Shown: positions 17,697 through 25,171 of the stretch, one piece after another
How positions within the stretch are numbered: position 1 is the first letter of the stretch
Layout: each line of letters starts with the position of its first letter
Virus record (IMG/VR): IMGVR_UViG_3300033273_000625
Span: 1-26,258 of that record
Length of the DNA stretch: 26,258 nucleotides
Strand: one strand, 5' to 3'
Source: a virus
Made by a program: the position numbers and the translations under genes
The notes under the pieces: generated by a model
Database searches by the model: none
Seen by the model: only the letters and a program-made list of their open reading frames with translations
Told to the model about the DNA's origin: nothing

Positions 17697-18839
17697 ATGC
17701 CGCAAATTAATTTTGAGCTAACTTCGGAAGTAAAACGCACGGCAAGAGTCGCACAACTGGAGGGCTTATTCGACATTGCACCAGATCCTAAATCCACAGT
17801 TAGCTTCAATGCTGATATACCAATCGAAGATTTTGATTGGAATGTCGGTGTAATTGTGGGTCCATCCGGTTCAGGTAAAACTTCGATCGCTAGACAGTTG
17901 TTTGGCGAACGATTTAATCCTGAGTGGAGTTGGGATCAAAATAAATCCATTGTGGATTCTTTCCCAAAGTCCATGTCGATTAAAGAAATCACTGGGCTTC
18001 TTTCATCGGTTGGTTTTTCATCACCGCCAAACTGGTTACGTCCGCATCATGTATTATCCAATGGCGAACAATTTCGGGTAAATACCGCACGCGGTTTAGC
18101 TGAATCACCAGATTTGCTAGTCGTTGACGAATTTACCTCTGTTGTTGATCGGACAGTTGCACAAATCGGCAGCGCAGCTATCGCAAAAGCTGTTCGCAAA
18201 CGGAATCAAAAATTTGTAGCAGTTGCCTGTCATTATGACATTCTTGAGTGGCTGCAACCCGATTGGGTTTTTGATCCCTCTACCTCCCGCTTTGCGCGGG
18301 ACTGTCTTCAACGACCTCAAATTACTATCGACGTTCAACCCGTATCGGGCAAAAAATATTGGCCGCTCTTTAGTAAATTTCACTATTTGAACCACGATAT
18401 TCATAATGGTGCAAAAGCGTTTTGCGGCTTTTACAATGGTCGTCCGATTGCTTTTACTGCAGTTCTAACCATGCCGTGTCCACAAGGTACACGCTGGAAA
18501 GAACACAGAACCGTCTGTCATCCAGACTTTCAAGGAGTCGGTATTGGTAATGCAATGTCGAACTTTATTGCCTCTTGTTTTCATGGCACCAGAGGCCGAT
18601 ATTATTTATCGGTAACAGCCAATCCAGCAATGGTGGCTTACAGGGCTAAATCACCGCTTTGGAATATGACTAGAAAACCGCAAAACAATTGCGATCAACG
18701 TCAACGTCGAAATACAAGAGCAAAAACTCAGGCAATGACGCAATGGAGGAAAGCTTTGACTACCGATAGAATTACAGCAAGTTTTCGCTATTGTGGACCT
18801 AGAAATCCTGAAGCAGCTGCCGCATTAGGAATTAAGTAA
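17697..18839 (+). CDS. ABC-type ATPase fused to a GNAT acyltransferase-like domain
   Basis: A 380-aa two-domain protein. The N half is an ABC ATPase: Walker A GPSGSGKTS (55-63), signature LSNGEQ (120-125), Walker B LLVVDE (140-145) and H-loop His179; no membrane segment and no transport partner, so it is a soluble ABC protein like those acting on DNA. The C half (~215-330) is GNAT-like: WPLFSKFHYLNHD, AFCGFYNGRPIAFTAVL, and HRTVCHPDFQGVGIGNAMSNF (motif A, acyl-CoA loop at QGVGIG, 279-284). A Mom-like DNA-modifying activity is a possible reading, since Mom of phage Mu belongs to the GNAT fold, but this is inference. It overlaps the TerS start by one base. Confidence 0.82.
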   Translation: MPQINFELTSEVKRTARVAQLEGLFDIAPDPKSTVSFNADIPIEDFDWNVGVIVGPSGSGKTSIARQLFGERFNPEWSWDQNKSIVDSFPKSMSIKEITGLLSSVGFSSPPNWLRPHHVLSNGEQFRVNTARGLAESPDLLVVDEFTSVVDRTVAQIGSAAIAKAVRKRNQKFVAVACHYDILEWLQPDWVFDPSTSRFARDCLQRPQITIDVQPVSGKKYWPLFSKFHYLNHDIHNGAKAFCGFYNGRPIAFTAVLTMPCPQGTRWKEHRTVCHPDFQGVGIGNAMSNFIASCFHGTRGRYYLSVTANPAMVAYRAKSPLWNMTRKPQNNCDQRQRRNTRAKTQAMTQWRKALTTDRITASFRYCGPRNPEAAAALGIK

Positions 18840-19183
18840 TGCCAAGACGACTTGATGGTAAAAAAAACGCACCGCGTGCCTCAGCAGCCGAAAAGCAATA
18901 TAGAGTCAACCGTCTTTTTAATTTAATTCGCAATGGCGGCACTAGAACTGATTGCTTGCGATTTGCGGCACAAACCTGGAATCTAAGCGAGTCCACGACT
19001 GACAAGCTGCTGGTTGAAGTTAGGAAGCAATTGAAGCGTGATTTCGAGATTGATCGTGAGCAATTTGCTGCCGAACTAATGCAGCAAGCGGCTAGCGTCC
19101 AAATGGAAGCACGGCGCACGAACAATTTAAATGTTGCATTAGGGGCGATTAATACACTGGCGAAATTGGCGCAGCTTGATTAA
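18839..19183 (+). CDS. terS: Terminase small subunit
   Basis: A 114-aa protein, N-terminal basic (MPRRLDGKKNAPRASAAEKQ) and a helix-turn-helix-like core (YRVNRLFNLIRNGGTRTDCLRF, then TWNLSESTTDKLLVEV), followed by a helical tail (ELMQQAASVQMEARRTNNLNVALGAINTLAKL) typical of the oligomerising region of TerS. It would recognise phage DNA (pac or cos) and guide the large subunit. Identification rests on the adjacent TerL (TAATG coupling) and the size and fold pattern. Confidence 0.8.
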   Translation: MPRRLDGKKNAPRASAAEKQYRVNRLFNLIRNGGTRTDCLRFAAQTWNLSESTTDKLLVEVRKQLKRDFEIDREQFAAELMQQAASVQMEARRTNNLNVALGAINTLAKLAQLD

Positions 19184-20508
19184 TGGCAAATATTCTGGCA
19201 GGTCGATCTAGGGGTTGTATTCTTTCTACGCCATTGCCCGCTCTTGATCCAGAATATGATTTCTCGGAACTGCCAATAAATTTATATGAGAGTCTGACTG
19301 GACCGCAAAAATCTGTCTACGACTCAAATAGTCGATTCAAGTTGCTTTGTTCAGGGCGACGTTTTGGTAAAACATATTTATGCATCACTCGCCTGATTAA
19401 TTGGGCGATAGAAAAACCAGGCAGTTTGAATTGGTATGTGACTGCAAATTATCGCATGGCAAAACAAATTGCTTGGCGGCAGTTGCGTCAAATGGTGCCT
19501 GCGGAAGTTTTTCTATCGAAGAATGAGGCTGAACTAACAATTGAACTTAAAAACGGATCCATATTATCTCTGAAAGGAGCCGATAATCCAGATTCTTTGC
19601 GTGGAGTTAGCTTGTCGGCTCTAGTTATTGATGAAGCGGCCTATGTCAGACAAGATGCATGGGAGATGGTTTTACGGCCAGCTTTATCTGATCAAACTGG
19701 TCCGGCATGGTTTATTACCACACCAGCTGGTTTGAATTGGTTTTACGACTTATGGCAGCAAGCCGATGAATTATCTGATTGGTCAACTTTTTCATATACT
19801 ACAATTGAAGGCGGTCAGGTTTCAAAATCTGAAGTTGAAGCGGCTCGCAGCACATTAGATGACAGGACTTTTCGTCAAGAATATTTGGCGAATTTTGAAA
19901 CACTGTCAGGCCGTGTATATCCTGGATTCTCAGATGACAATATATCAGCCGATATTAAAGATACTGGCGGCACCATTTACTGGGGCACCGACTTTAATGT
20001 GAGCATCATGGCTGGCGTTATTGGTAGCCGTGTTGGTGATACGCTGCACATCTGGGATGAAGTGGCGGTAAAACAATCAAATACAGACGAAGTATGCAAG
20101 ATGTTACGCGAAAAATATCCTAATCGCAAAATTGTGGCATATCCAGATCCAACTGGTTCGGCCCGTAAAACATCATCAGCTGGTCGTACAGATCATGACA
20201 TCATCAGGCGTTATGGATTTGGCTGCGTAAGTCCAAAAGCGCCATGGCCTGTAAAGGATAAAATCAATGCGACTAATTGGATGATTCGCACTGCTAATGA
20301 TAAGATCAAATTATTCGTTCATCCGAGATGTAAAAATACGATCAAGGCACTTAAAAACGTCACCTATAAGCAGGGTGCTGAGGATTATGTCATTGACAAG
20401 TCGGCAAATATTGAGCACTGGACTGACGGCCTTGGTTATTTGATTTTGGCTGAATACAATCCGCTTTATGAACGAGCAGGTCAGGGAACTGGCATCAGAA
20501 TTTACTAG
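19183..20508 (+). CDS. terL: Terminase large subunit
   Basis: A 441-aa packaging motor. ATPase domain: SGRRFGKT (57-64, Walker A), LVIDEA (147-152, Walker B with the catalytic Glu151), TTPAG (179-183, coupling motif). Nuclease domain (~260-420): GTDFN (Asp270), YPDPTG (Asp322) and HWTDGLGY (Asp415), the three acidic residues of the RNase H-like fold. It cuts concatemers and pumps DNA into the prohead. ATG 19183 overlaps the TerS stop. The sequence is somewhat shorter than the T4-type gp17 but normal for phages of this class. Confidence 0.97.
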   Translation: MANILAGRSRGCILSTPLPALDPEYDFSELPINLYESLTGPQKSVYDSNSRFKLLCSGRRFGKTYLCITRLINWAIEKPGSLNWYVTANYRMAKQIAWRQLRQMVPAEVFLSKNEAELTIELKNGSILSLKGADNPDSLRGVSLSALVIDEAAYVRQDAWEMVLRPALSDQTGPAWFITTPAGLNWFYDLWQQADELSDWSTFSYTTIEGGQVSKSEVEAARSTLDDRTFRQEYLANFETLSGRVYPGFSDDNISADIKDTGGTIYWGTDFNVSIMAGVIGSRVGDTLHIWDEVAVKQSNTDEVCKMLREKYPNRKIVAYPDPTGSARKTSSAGRTDHDIIRRYGFGCVSPKAPWPVKDKINATNWMIRTANDKIKLFVHPRCKNTIKALKNVTYKQGAEDYVIDKSANIEHWTDGLGYLILAEYNPLYERAGQGTGIRIY

Positions 20509-20538
20509 ACAACTCCGCAAACAGCGTGTAATTTAGTG

Positions 20539-20564
20539 ATTGTCAACCTTTATTCATTGACAAT
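20539..20564. promoter_or_regulatory. Perfect 8-bp dyad over the cyAbrB start codon
   Basis: ATTGTCAA (20539-20546) and TTGACAAT (20557-20564) separated by 10 bases. The second arm ends within ATG 20563-20565. It is a good candidate operator for the AbrB-like protein itself, or an mRNA stem that hides the start. Shares 8-10-8 spacing and inner CAA/TTG with the dyad at 8809-8834. Confidence 0.6.
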
Positions 20565-20904
20565 GCTCGAAGGCGCTGAACTCATTGCAAAAGCTAAAGC
20601 GATGGCTGATGCCTCTCGCTCTGATCTAGTTCGAGAATGCGGCTATTTTACTGTGAAAGAAGATGGCACCGAACGGCTTAACTTCGTCACCTTTTACGAA
20701 GCACTGCTGAAGGCTAAGGGTGTTGATCTGAAGCCGAAGAAGCGCATGGGCCGCAAACTCACGCATAAAGCCAAAGTGCAAGCCGATGGCAAAGTCATCA
20801 TTGGCAGTGCCTACATCGAAGAAATGAATCTCGACCCTGGCACTGTATTTGACATTGAAGTTGGCCGCACAAAGGTTGTTTTGACTGCTTCTGCAGCAGA
20901 CTAA
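20563..20904 (+). CDS. cyAbrB-family transcription regulator (cyanobacterial type)
   Basis: A 113-aa protein. MLEGAELIAKAKAMADASRSDLVRECGYFT (residues 1-30) and RLNFVTFYEALLKAKGVDL (38-56) are the cyanobacterial-type extension; the AbrB-like DNA-binding domain is at ~67-110 (GRKLTHKAKVQADGKVIIGSAY, EEMNLDPGTVFDIEVGRTKVVL). This family in cyanobacteria regulates nitrogen/carbon genes. Its presence between terminase and portal of a phage is unusual and suggests capture from a host to steer host or late-gene transcription. An upstream in-frame start (20536) would extend into the dyad; ATG 20563 matches the family. Confidence 0.88.
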   Translation: MLEGAELIAKAKAMADASRSDLVRECGYFTVKEDGTERLNFVTFYEALLKAKGVDLKPKKRMGRKLTHKAKVQADGKVIIGSAYIEEMNLDPGTVFDIEVGRTKVVLTASAAD

Positions 20905-20935
20905 ACTAGAGACATCGACTTGCGGGATTAAAGCG

Positions 20936-22339
20936 GTGTATTCTGGTTTCTCTCACTATGACCGGCAATTATTTGCCAAGGTCTCGCAAGTCAACGATCC
21001 AAATGCAGCGTGGGTTAATCAAGAACCACACTGGATGCTTATAGAAGATTTAATTGGCGGCACTTATGAAATTCGTCGTCGTCATCGTCGATATTTACCA
21101 CAAGAGCCCCGCGAAATAGATGAGAGTTATGATCGCAGGCTGAGCACTTCAATTTGCCCGCCATATTATCAGCGCCTTGAACGGATGCTGGCTGGGATGC
21201 TTACACGCAAACCAGTGCGCCTGAATGACACATCCGATCAAATCCGTGAGCAGCTTTTCAATGTTGATCTAGGTGGATCAGATCTCAATGTCTGGACGTA
21301 TGAAACTGCACGCAAGATGATTCGTTACGGTCATGTCGGTGTTTTAGTTGATGCACCGCGTGATGGTGGTAGACCTTACTGGAGTTCATACACGCCACGC
21401 GATATTCTCGGCTATCGCACCGAAATTATTGACGGTGAACAACGCATTGTTCAGCTTCGTCTATCTGAAACCGTCACCATTCCCGATGGTGAATACGGTG
21501 AAAAGCAAGTGCAGCAGGTGCGTGTACTGACGCCTGGTGAATTTAAGCTGTTCCAGCGTGATGACAAGAAGGGTGATTTCCGTGTCGTTGATGAAGGGCG
21601 CACAAGCCTAAATCGCATCCCGTTTGCTGTTGCCTATGCAAACAAGGTGAACACCTTTGAGTCTCGTCCACCGCTTGAAGATATTGCCAACCTAAACCTC
21701 AAGGCATATCAGGTTCAATCTGATTTAGACAATCAACTGCATATCTCGGCAGTGCCGATGTTGGCGTTCTACGGTTTCCCTTCTGCAGCAGAAGAAGTTA
21801 CCGCTGGTCCTGGTGAAGCGATTGCATTCCCTGCTGATGGACGTGCAGAATATATTTCCCCATCATCTGATGCGTTTGCATCATTGTTCCAGCGGCTTGA
21901 TCAAATTGAAAAGCAGATCAATGAACTAGGACTTTCTGCTGTGCTTGGTCAAAAGCTAAGTGCTGAAACTGCAGAGGCCAAACGTCTTGATCGCAGTCAA
22001 GGCGACAGCACCATGATGGTGATCGCTCAAAACATGCAGGACATGATCGACAACTGCCTGCAGTATCACGCTGAATTTCTTGGTGATCGTCAACCTGGCA
22101 GCAGCTACGTCAACCGCGATTTCCTTGGCACCAGACTGGAGCCGCAAGAAATCCAAGCATTGCTGCAGCTCTACACCGCAGGCACCATCACGCAAGAAAC
22201 GCTGCTGATGCAACTATCAGAAGGCGAAGTGCTAGGTGACGACTTCGATGTAAGCGGTGAACTTGAGGCAACGCAGACGGGTGGCTTAATTAATGTTGCA
22301 CCTGAGGAGACAAGCCTCATTGAAGAGGATGCGGCATGA
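20936..22339 (+). CDS. Portal protein (DUF4055-type)
   Basis: A 467-aa protein of the phage DUF4055 family. Seen: a YEIRRRHRRYLPQEPREIDESYDRRL N-terminal region with DRRLSTSICPPYYQRLERMLAGMLTRKPVRL (~65-97), a mid region with ETARKMIRYGHVGVLVDAP and IPFAVAYANK (typical portal stem/wing block), and a C-terminal EAKRLDRSQGDSTMMVIAQNMQDMIDN. Portal rings sit at a capsid vertex and hold TerL and the neck. GTG 20936 is the start, with a weak GGGA upstream. Location next to terminase and MuF fits. The last 11 codons, acidic, overlap nothing. Confidence 0.88.
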   Translation: MYSGFSHYDRQLFAKVSQVNDPNAAWVNQEPHWMLIEDLIGGTYEIRRRHRRYLPQEPREIDESYDRRLSTSICPPYYQRLERMLAGMLTRKPVRLNDTSDQIREQLFNVDLGGSDLNVWTYETARKMIRYGHVGVLVDAPRDGGRPYWSSYTPRDILGYRTEIIDGEQRIVQLRLSETVTIPDGEYGEKQVQQVRVLTPGEFKLFQRDDKKGDFRVVDEGRTSLNRIPFAVAYANKVNTFESRPPLEDIANLNLKAYQVQSDLDNQLHISAVPMLAFYGFPSAAEEVTAGPGEAIAFPADGRAEYISPSSDAFASLFQRLDQIEKQINELGLSAVLGQKLSAETAEAKRLDRSQGDSTMMVIAQNMQDMIDNCLQYHAEFLGDRQPGSSYVNRDFLGTRLEPQEIQALLQLYTAGTITQETLLMQLSEGEVLGDDFDVSGELEATQTGGLINVAPEETSLIEEDAA

Positions 22340-22361
22340 TGAATACAGCGGCGCAAACACA

Positions 22362-22613
22362 ATGGAACCGGACACGTCAGAAAAATACAGCATTCATTAT
22401 GTTCAACAAGAGTTGCCAAATCGATTATTTGCCGTTGTTCGCATGGCATGGCGATCAGAGCATGGTATTGAGATGGTTGATGAGGCAAAATTAATCGATG
22501 AAGGCGCTGATACAATTGCGGGCTTTAGTGAATTAATGCAAAAGGCGATTGAAGGTGGTGCCGAAATTTCCATTATCTGCCCATATGAGCCAGAGCACAT
22601 TGGATTGCATTAA
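22362..22613 (+). CDS. Hypothetical protein between portal and MuF (83 aa)
   Basis: ATG 22362 (MEPDTSEKYSIHYVQQELPN, RLFAVVRMAWRSEHGIEMVD); ATG 22329, inside the portal gene, is an alternative start with GAAGAGG directly upstream. A small alpha/beta protein with EADTIAGFSELMQKAIEGGAEISIICPY, acidic. Its place suggests a head-assembly accessory. Not recognised. Confidence 0.5.
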   Translation: MEPDTSEKYSIHYVQQELPNRLFAVVRMAWRSEHGIEMVDEAKLIDEGADTIAGFSELMQKAIEGGAEISIICPYEPEHIGLH

Positions 22614-22615
22614 CA

Positions 22616-23809
22616 ATGAGCATTCCATCAGAGTTTTACCGTAATGCGGTAAATTTAAACCGATTTAGTAATAGTGTCGCAAGACGCATAGCTATTACTT
22701 ACAACGATTTAATAATTCAAGCTGTCAACAGTCTTCGTGCGACTGATGAGTTATCTGCACCAGCTAAGGCGGCTAGATTGCGCGATATTCTTGCTCAACT
22801 TAAACGCTCATTAGAAGGCTGGGCTGATGCAAGTACTTTTTTTGCCGTTGAGGAACTACAAGGTTTAGCGGTTTTACAATCTGAGTTTGTTGAAGATCAA
22901 CTTAGGCGAGCATTGCCAGTTGAACTGCGAGAGGAGATACAGAGTATTGAGATTAGTCCGCAATTTGCAAGATCTGTTGCAATGACAGATCCAACAGCAA
23001 TCAATGTAGTATCACTAAGTGATGATCTTCAAGCGGCAGTAACTGGAGCGCCTGCAACTTTTCAACTTACAGCCGCACAAGGAACAACAATTACATTGCC
23101 TAATGGCAAAATACTTCAAAAATCATTTCGTGGCATAGCTGAATCACAAGCAGAATTATTCGCCAAAACAGTGCGAAATGCGCTTTTAACAGGTGAATCG
23201 ACGACAACACTTGCAAAACGCCTTAAAGGTAGGTTGCAATTTGGGCAACCTGCTATGTCTGCGCGACAAATAGCATTAGCTGGTGGAGAACTTACTACAG
23301 TCGCCAATCATCAGGTGATAACTCTGGTGCGAACTAGCGTTAATCAAGTTGCAAATGCATCAAGCCAACAAACTTATGAGGCGAATCAAAGCGTAACAAG
23401 TCGGTATCGCTATATAGCAACACTAGATAGCAGAACATCGCCAATATGTCGAGCACTTGATGGTCGTGAATTTGTATATGGCAAAGGTCCAGTACCACCA
23501 CAACATTTCAATTGCAGATCTACTACTGTGCCTCTGATTGATTATGAAAGACTTGGCATTTCACCGCCTGAACCTGGCAATCGTCGAAGTCGAGACGGCT
23601 TAGTACCTGAAGATCAAACTTATGGACAATGGCTAAATAATCAAAGCAAAGAAACCAAGGCGGATGTTCTTGGTGCCAAAAAAGTGCCATATTTTGACAA
23701 ACTCGTCAAAAAATATGGTGCTACGGATGCTATTCGCAAATTTGTCAGTGAAGACGGGTCGGAGCTAACATTAAGTGAACTCCGAGCAATTACCAAGGAG
23801 GTTGACTGA
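22616..23809 (+). CDS. MuF-like head morphogenesis protein
   Basis: A 397-aa protein. The C-terminal half contains the Mu gpF/SPP1 gp7 head-morphogenesis pattern: VRTSVNQVANASSQQTYEAN (238-257), ATLDSRTSPICRALDGREF (268-286), and PPQHFNCRSTTVPL (294-307), with Cys278 and Cys300 and the His-x-Asn-Cys-Arg-Ser end. The N-terminal ~150 residues are helical and bind the portal in relatives. It joins portal and DNA or helps prohead assembly. Its codon choice is noticeably more A/T-ending than the following capsid gene. ATG 22616; stop overlaps the next ATG (TGATG). Confidence 0.88.
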   Translation: MSIPSEFYRNAVNLNRFSNSVARRIAITYNDLIIQAVNSLRATDELSAPAKAARLRDILAQLKRSLEGWADASTFFAVEELQGLAVLQSEFVEDQLRRALPVELREEIQSIEISPQFARSVAMTDPTAINVVSLSDDLQAAVTGAPATFQLTAAQGTTITLPNGKILQKSFRGIAESQAELFAKTVRNALLTGESTTTLAKRLKGRLQFGQPAMSARQIALAGGELTTVANHQVITLVRTSVNQVANASSQQTYEANQSVTSRYRYIATLDSRTSPICRALDGREFVYGKGPVPPQHFNCRSTTVPLIDYERLGISPPEPGNRRSRDGLVPEDQTYGQWLNNQSKETKADVLGAKKVPYFDKLVKKYGATDAIRKFVSEDGSELTLSELRAITKEVD

Positions 23810-23883
23810 TGCCACGCTATACCGGACCCAAAAAACCCATGAAGCCAATGGGACAGAAAAAGAAGAAGGGTAAGAAAAAATGA
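23809..23883 (+). CDS. Polylysine microprotein (24 aa)
   Basis: ATG 23809 overlaps the MuF stop (TGATG) and ends with TGA 23881-23883 overlapping the next ATG (ATGA). Product MPRYTGPKKPMKPMGQKKKK then GKKK. Ten of 24 residues are Lys. Such tiny basic peptides recur between MuF and capsid genes in cyanophages; probably a DNA- or capsid-interior binder. Too short for homology claims, but coupling on both sides supports translation. Confidence 0.6.
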   Translation: MPRYTGPKKPMKPMGQKKKKGKKK

Positions 23884-24107
23884 AAAAAGGTTCCCGCGTT
23901 AGTTGGACTTATCAAGGTAAGCGCACCTATGGCGTTGTAACCAGCGTCAAAGGCGAGGGTTCTTACAGTATCAAAGGCCCTTCTGGTGGCACTGTCACAC
24001 GTCGTGGCTCTAAAGGTGATCCAATTATTGCGATCAAATCTGAAAGCACCGGCAATCCTGTGCTCAAGAAGCGATCACAACTTAGTGCTGCCCCAAAACG
24101 CAAATGA
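23880..24107 (+). CDS. DUF2945/hypervirulence-associated TUDOR-like protein
   Basis: A 75-aa basic protein: MKKGSRVSWTYQGKRTYGVV, SVKGEGSYSIKGPSGGTVTRRG, DPIIAIKSESTGNPVLKKRSQL. The strand pattern GxxVSWxYxGKxxxGxV then a Lys-rich strand and a KRSQL end fits the DUF2945 (HVA1 TUDOR-like) family of small SH3-like barrels. In phages it is found among head genes with unknown role. Coupled to the genes on both sides. Confidence 0.7.
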   Translation: MKKGSRVSWTYQGKRTYGVVTSVKGEGSYSIKGPSGGTVTRRGSKGDPIIAIKSESTGNPVLKKRSQLSAAPKRK

Positions 24108-24379
24108 CAATCAAGTATCGCGGCGAGAGTTTTTCAGGCTATAACAAGCCCAAGCGGACGCCTAAGCATCCGAAAAGTTCTCACGCGGTACTTGCAAAAG
24201 AAGGCGATAAGGTCAAGTTGATTCGCTTTGGACAGCAAGGTGTATCTGGCTCACCACGTCGAGAAGGTGAATCAAAAGCTGCAAAAGCACGGCGTTCAGC
24301 ATTCAAAGCACGCCATGCAAAAAATATCTCCAAAGGCAAGATGTCTGCGGCATTTTGGGCAAATAAGGTGAAATGGTGA
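24104..24379 (+). CDS. Conserved basic phage protein (91 aa), DUF6321-like
   Basis: ATG 24104 overlaps the previous stop. DKVKLIRFGQQGVSGSPRRE (~residues 36-54), then ESKAAKARRSAFKARHAKNI and SKGKMSAAFWANKVKW. I know the RFGQQGVSGSP and RHAKNI-KGKMS-A-WANK-KW words from a small protein present in many marine and soil phages. Very basic, likely nucleic acid or capsid-interior binding. The 36 bases to the scaffold start hold only a weak ACCC/GGGT stem with T-rich end (24400-24413). Confidence 0.75.
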   Translation: MTIKYRGESFSGYNKPKRTPKHPKSSHAVLAKEGDKVKLIRFGQQGVSGSPRREGESKAAKARRSAFKARHAKNISKGKMSAAFWANKVKW

Positions 24380-24415
24380 TAACATCCGACTGAAAACTTA
24401 CCCTACGGGTTTTTC

Positions 24416-25093
24416 ATGTCTGACGAGCAAATTCAAGAGGTTACGCCTGTTGAAACGCAAAACAACGGCGAAATTGATTCTTTGAAGGCGAGCATTGATG
24501 CTCTGGAGCGCAAGAATCATGAGCTGATCGGAAAACTAAAGAAAGCAAAGTCCATCCCTGATGATGTGGATGTTCAAGAACTTCTGGACTTTAAGCGACA
24601 AGCCGAACAATCAAAGCTTGAATCTGAAGGTAAGTACACCGAAGCGCGACAAGCTTTGGAGCAGCAATTCCGTGAGGCGTCGGCGGAAAAGGACAAGCGC
24701 ATTCAAGAACTTGAAGCCCGAGTTCGAGAACTAGAGCTGATTAGTCCTGCTGTCTCTGCACTAGCAGATATTGTGCATGATCCCGATCTAGTGCTGAAGA
24801 CTAAATTGTCTGCTGACAAAATTGAGCGTGAATCGGATGGCACTGTTGTTGTCGTCGATGGCTATGAACGCAAACCTGTTGCAGATTGGGCAAAGACATC
24901 ATTGCCAGAGTGGATGCAAAAAGCACCGAAACCACAGGGTTCTGGTGCACCATCAGGCCGCAGCACTGGTGAAATTCCAGCAGGCATGAAGAATCCATTC
25001 ACCAAGGAAAACTTCAACTTGACCGAACAATCACGTCTATTTAAGACTGATCGTGATTTGTATGATCGGATGAAAGCTGCAGCCGCACGTTAA
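24416..25093 (+). CDS. Capsid scaffold protein
   Basis: A 225-aa acidic coiled-coil protein: residues ~15-115 are nearly continuous heptad helix (IDSLKASIDALERKNHELIG, YTEARQALEQQFREASAEKDKRIQELEARVREL), a Pro/Gly-rich linker (PKPQGSGAPSGRSTGEIPAGM), and a short C-terminal helix (TEQSRLFKTDRDLYDRMKAAAAR) that resembles the capsid-binding end of other scaffolds. It would template prohead assembly and be removed or cleaved. Position directly before the major capsid gene supports the call. Confidence 0.88.
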   Translation: MSDEQIQEVTPVETQNNGEIDSLKASIDALERKNHELIGKLKKAKSIPDDVDVQELLDFKRQAEQSKLESEGKYTEARQALEQQFREASAEKDKRIQELEARVRELELISPAVSALADIVHDPDLVLKTKLSADKIERESDGTVVVVDGYERKPVADWAKTSLPEWMQKAPKPQGSGAPSGRSTGEIPAGMKNPFTKENFNLTEQSRLFKTDRDLYDRMKAAAAR

Positions 25094-25101
25094 TATAAAT
25101 A
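25094..25101 (+). promoter_or_regulatory. TATAAATA element before the capsid gene
   Basis: TATAAATA at 25094-25101 directly after the scaffold stop. It equals the T4-type late promoter word. A 64-base leader follows to ATG 25172, including GGGTTACGCCC (a small stem) and the Shine-Dalgarno GAGGA (25158-25162). No -35 is evident. The phage has no gp55-like gene in this window, but does have a sigma-70-like factor. Confidence 0.45.
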
Positions 25102-25171
25102 CAAGGCAAAGCTACGCGGAGCCATTTTGGGTTACGCCCACACCGTAAACAACTTTTGAGGATTTTTAGTC

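Noticed and set aside
24400-24413. Terminator before the scaffold gene
   Set aside because: ACCC/GGGT with a three-base loop is only 4 bp; too weak to call although a T-rich tail follows.
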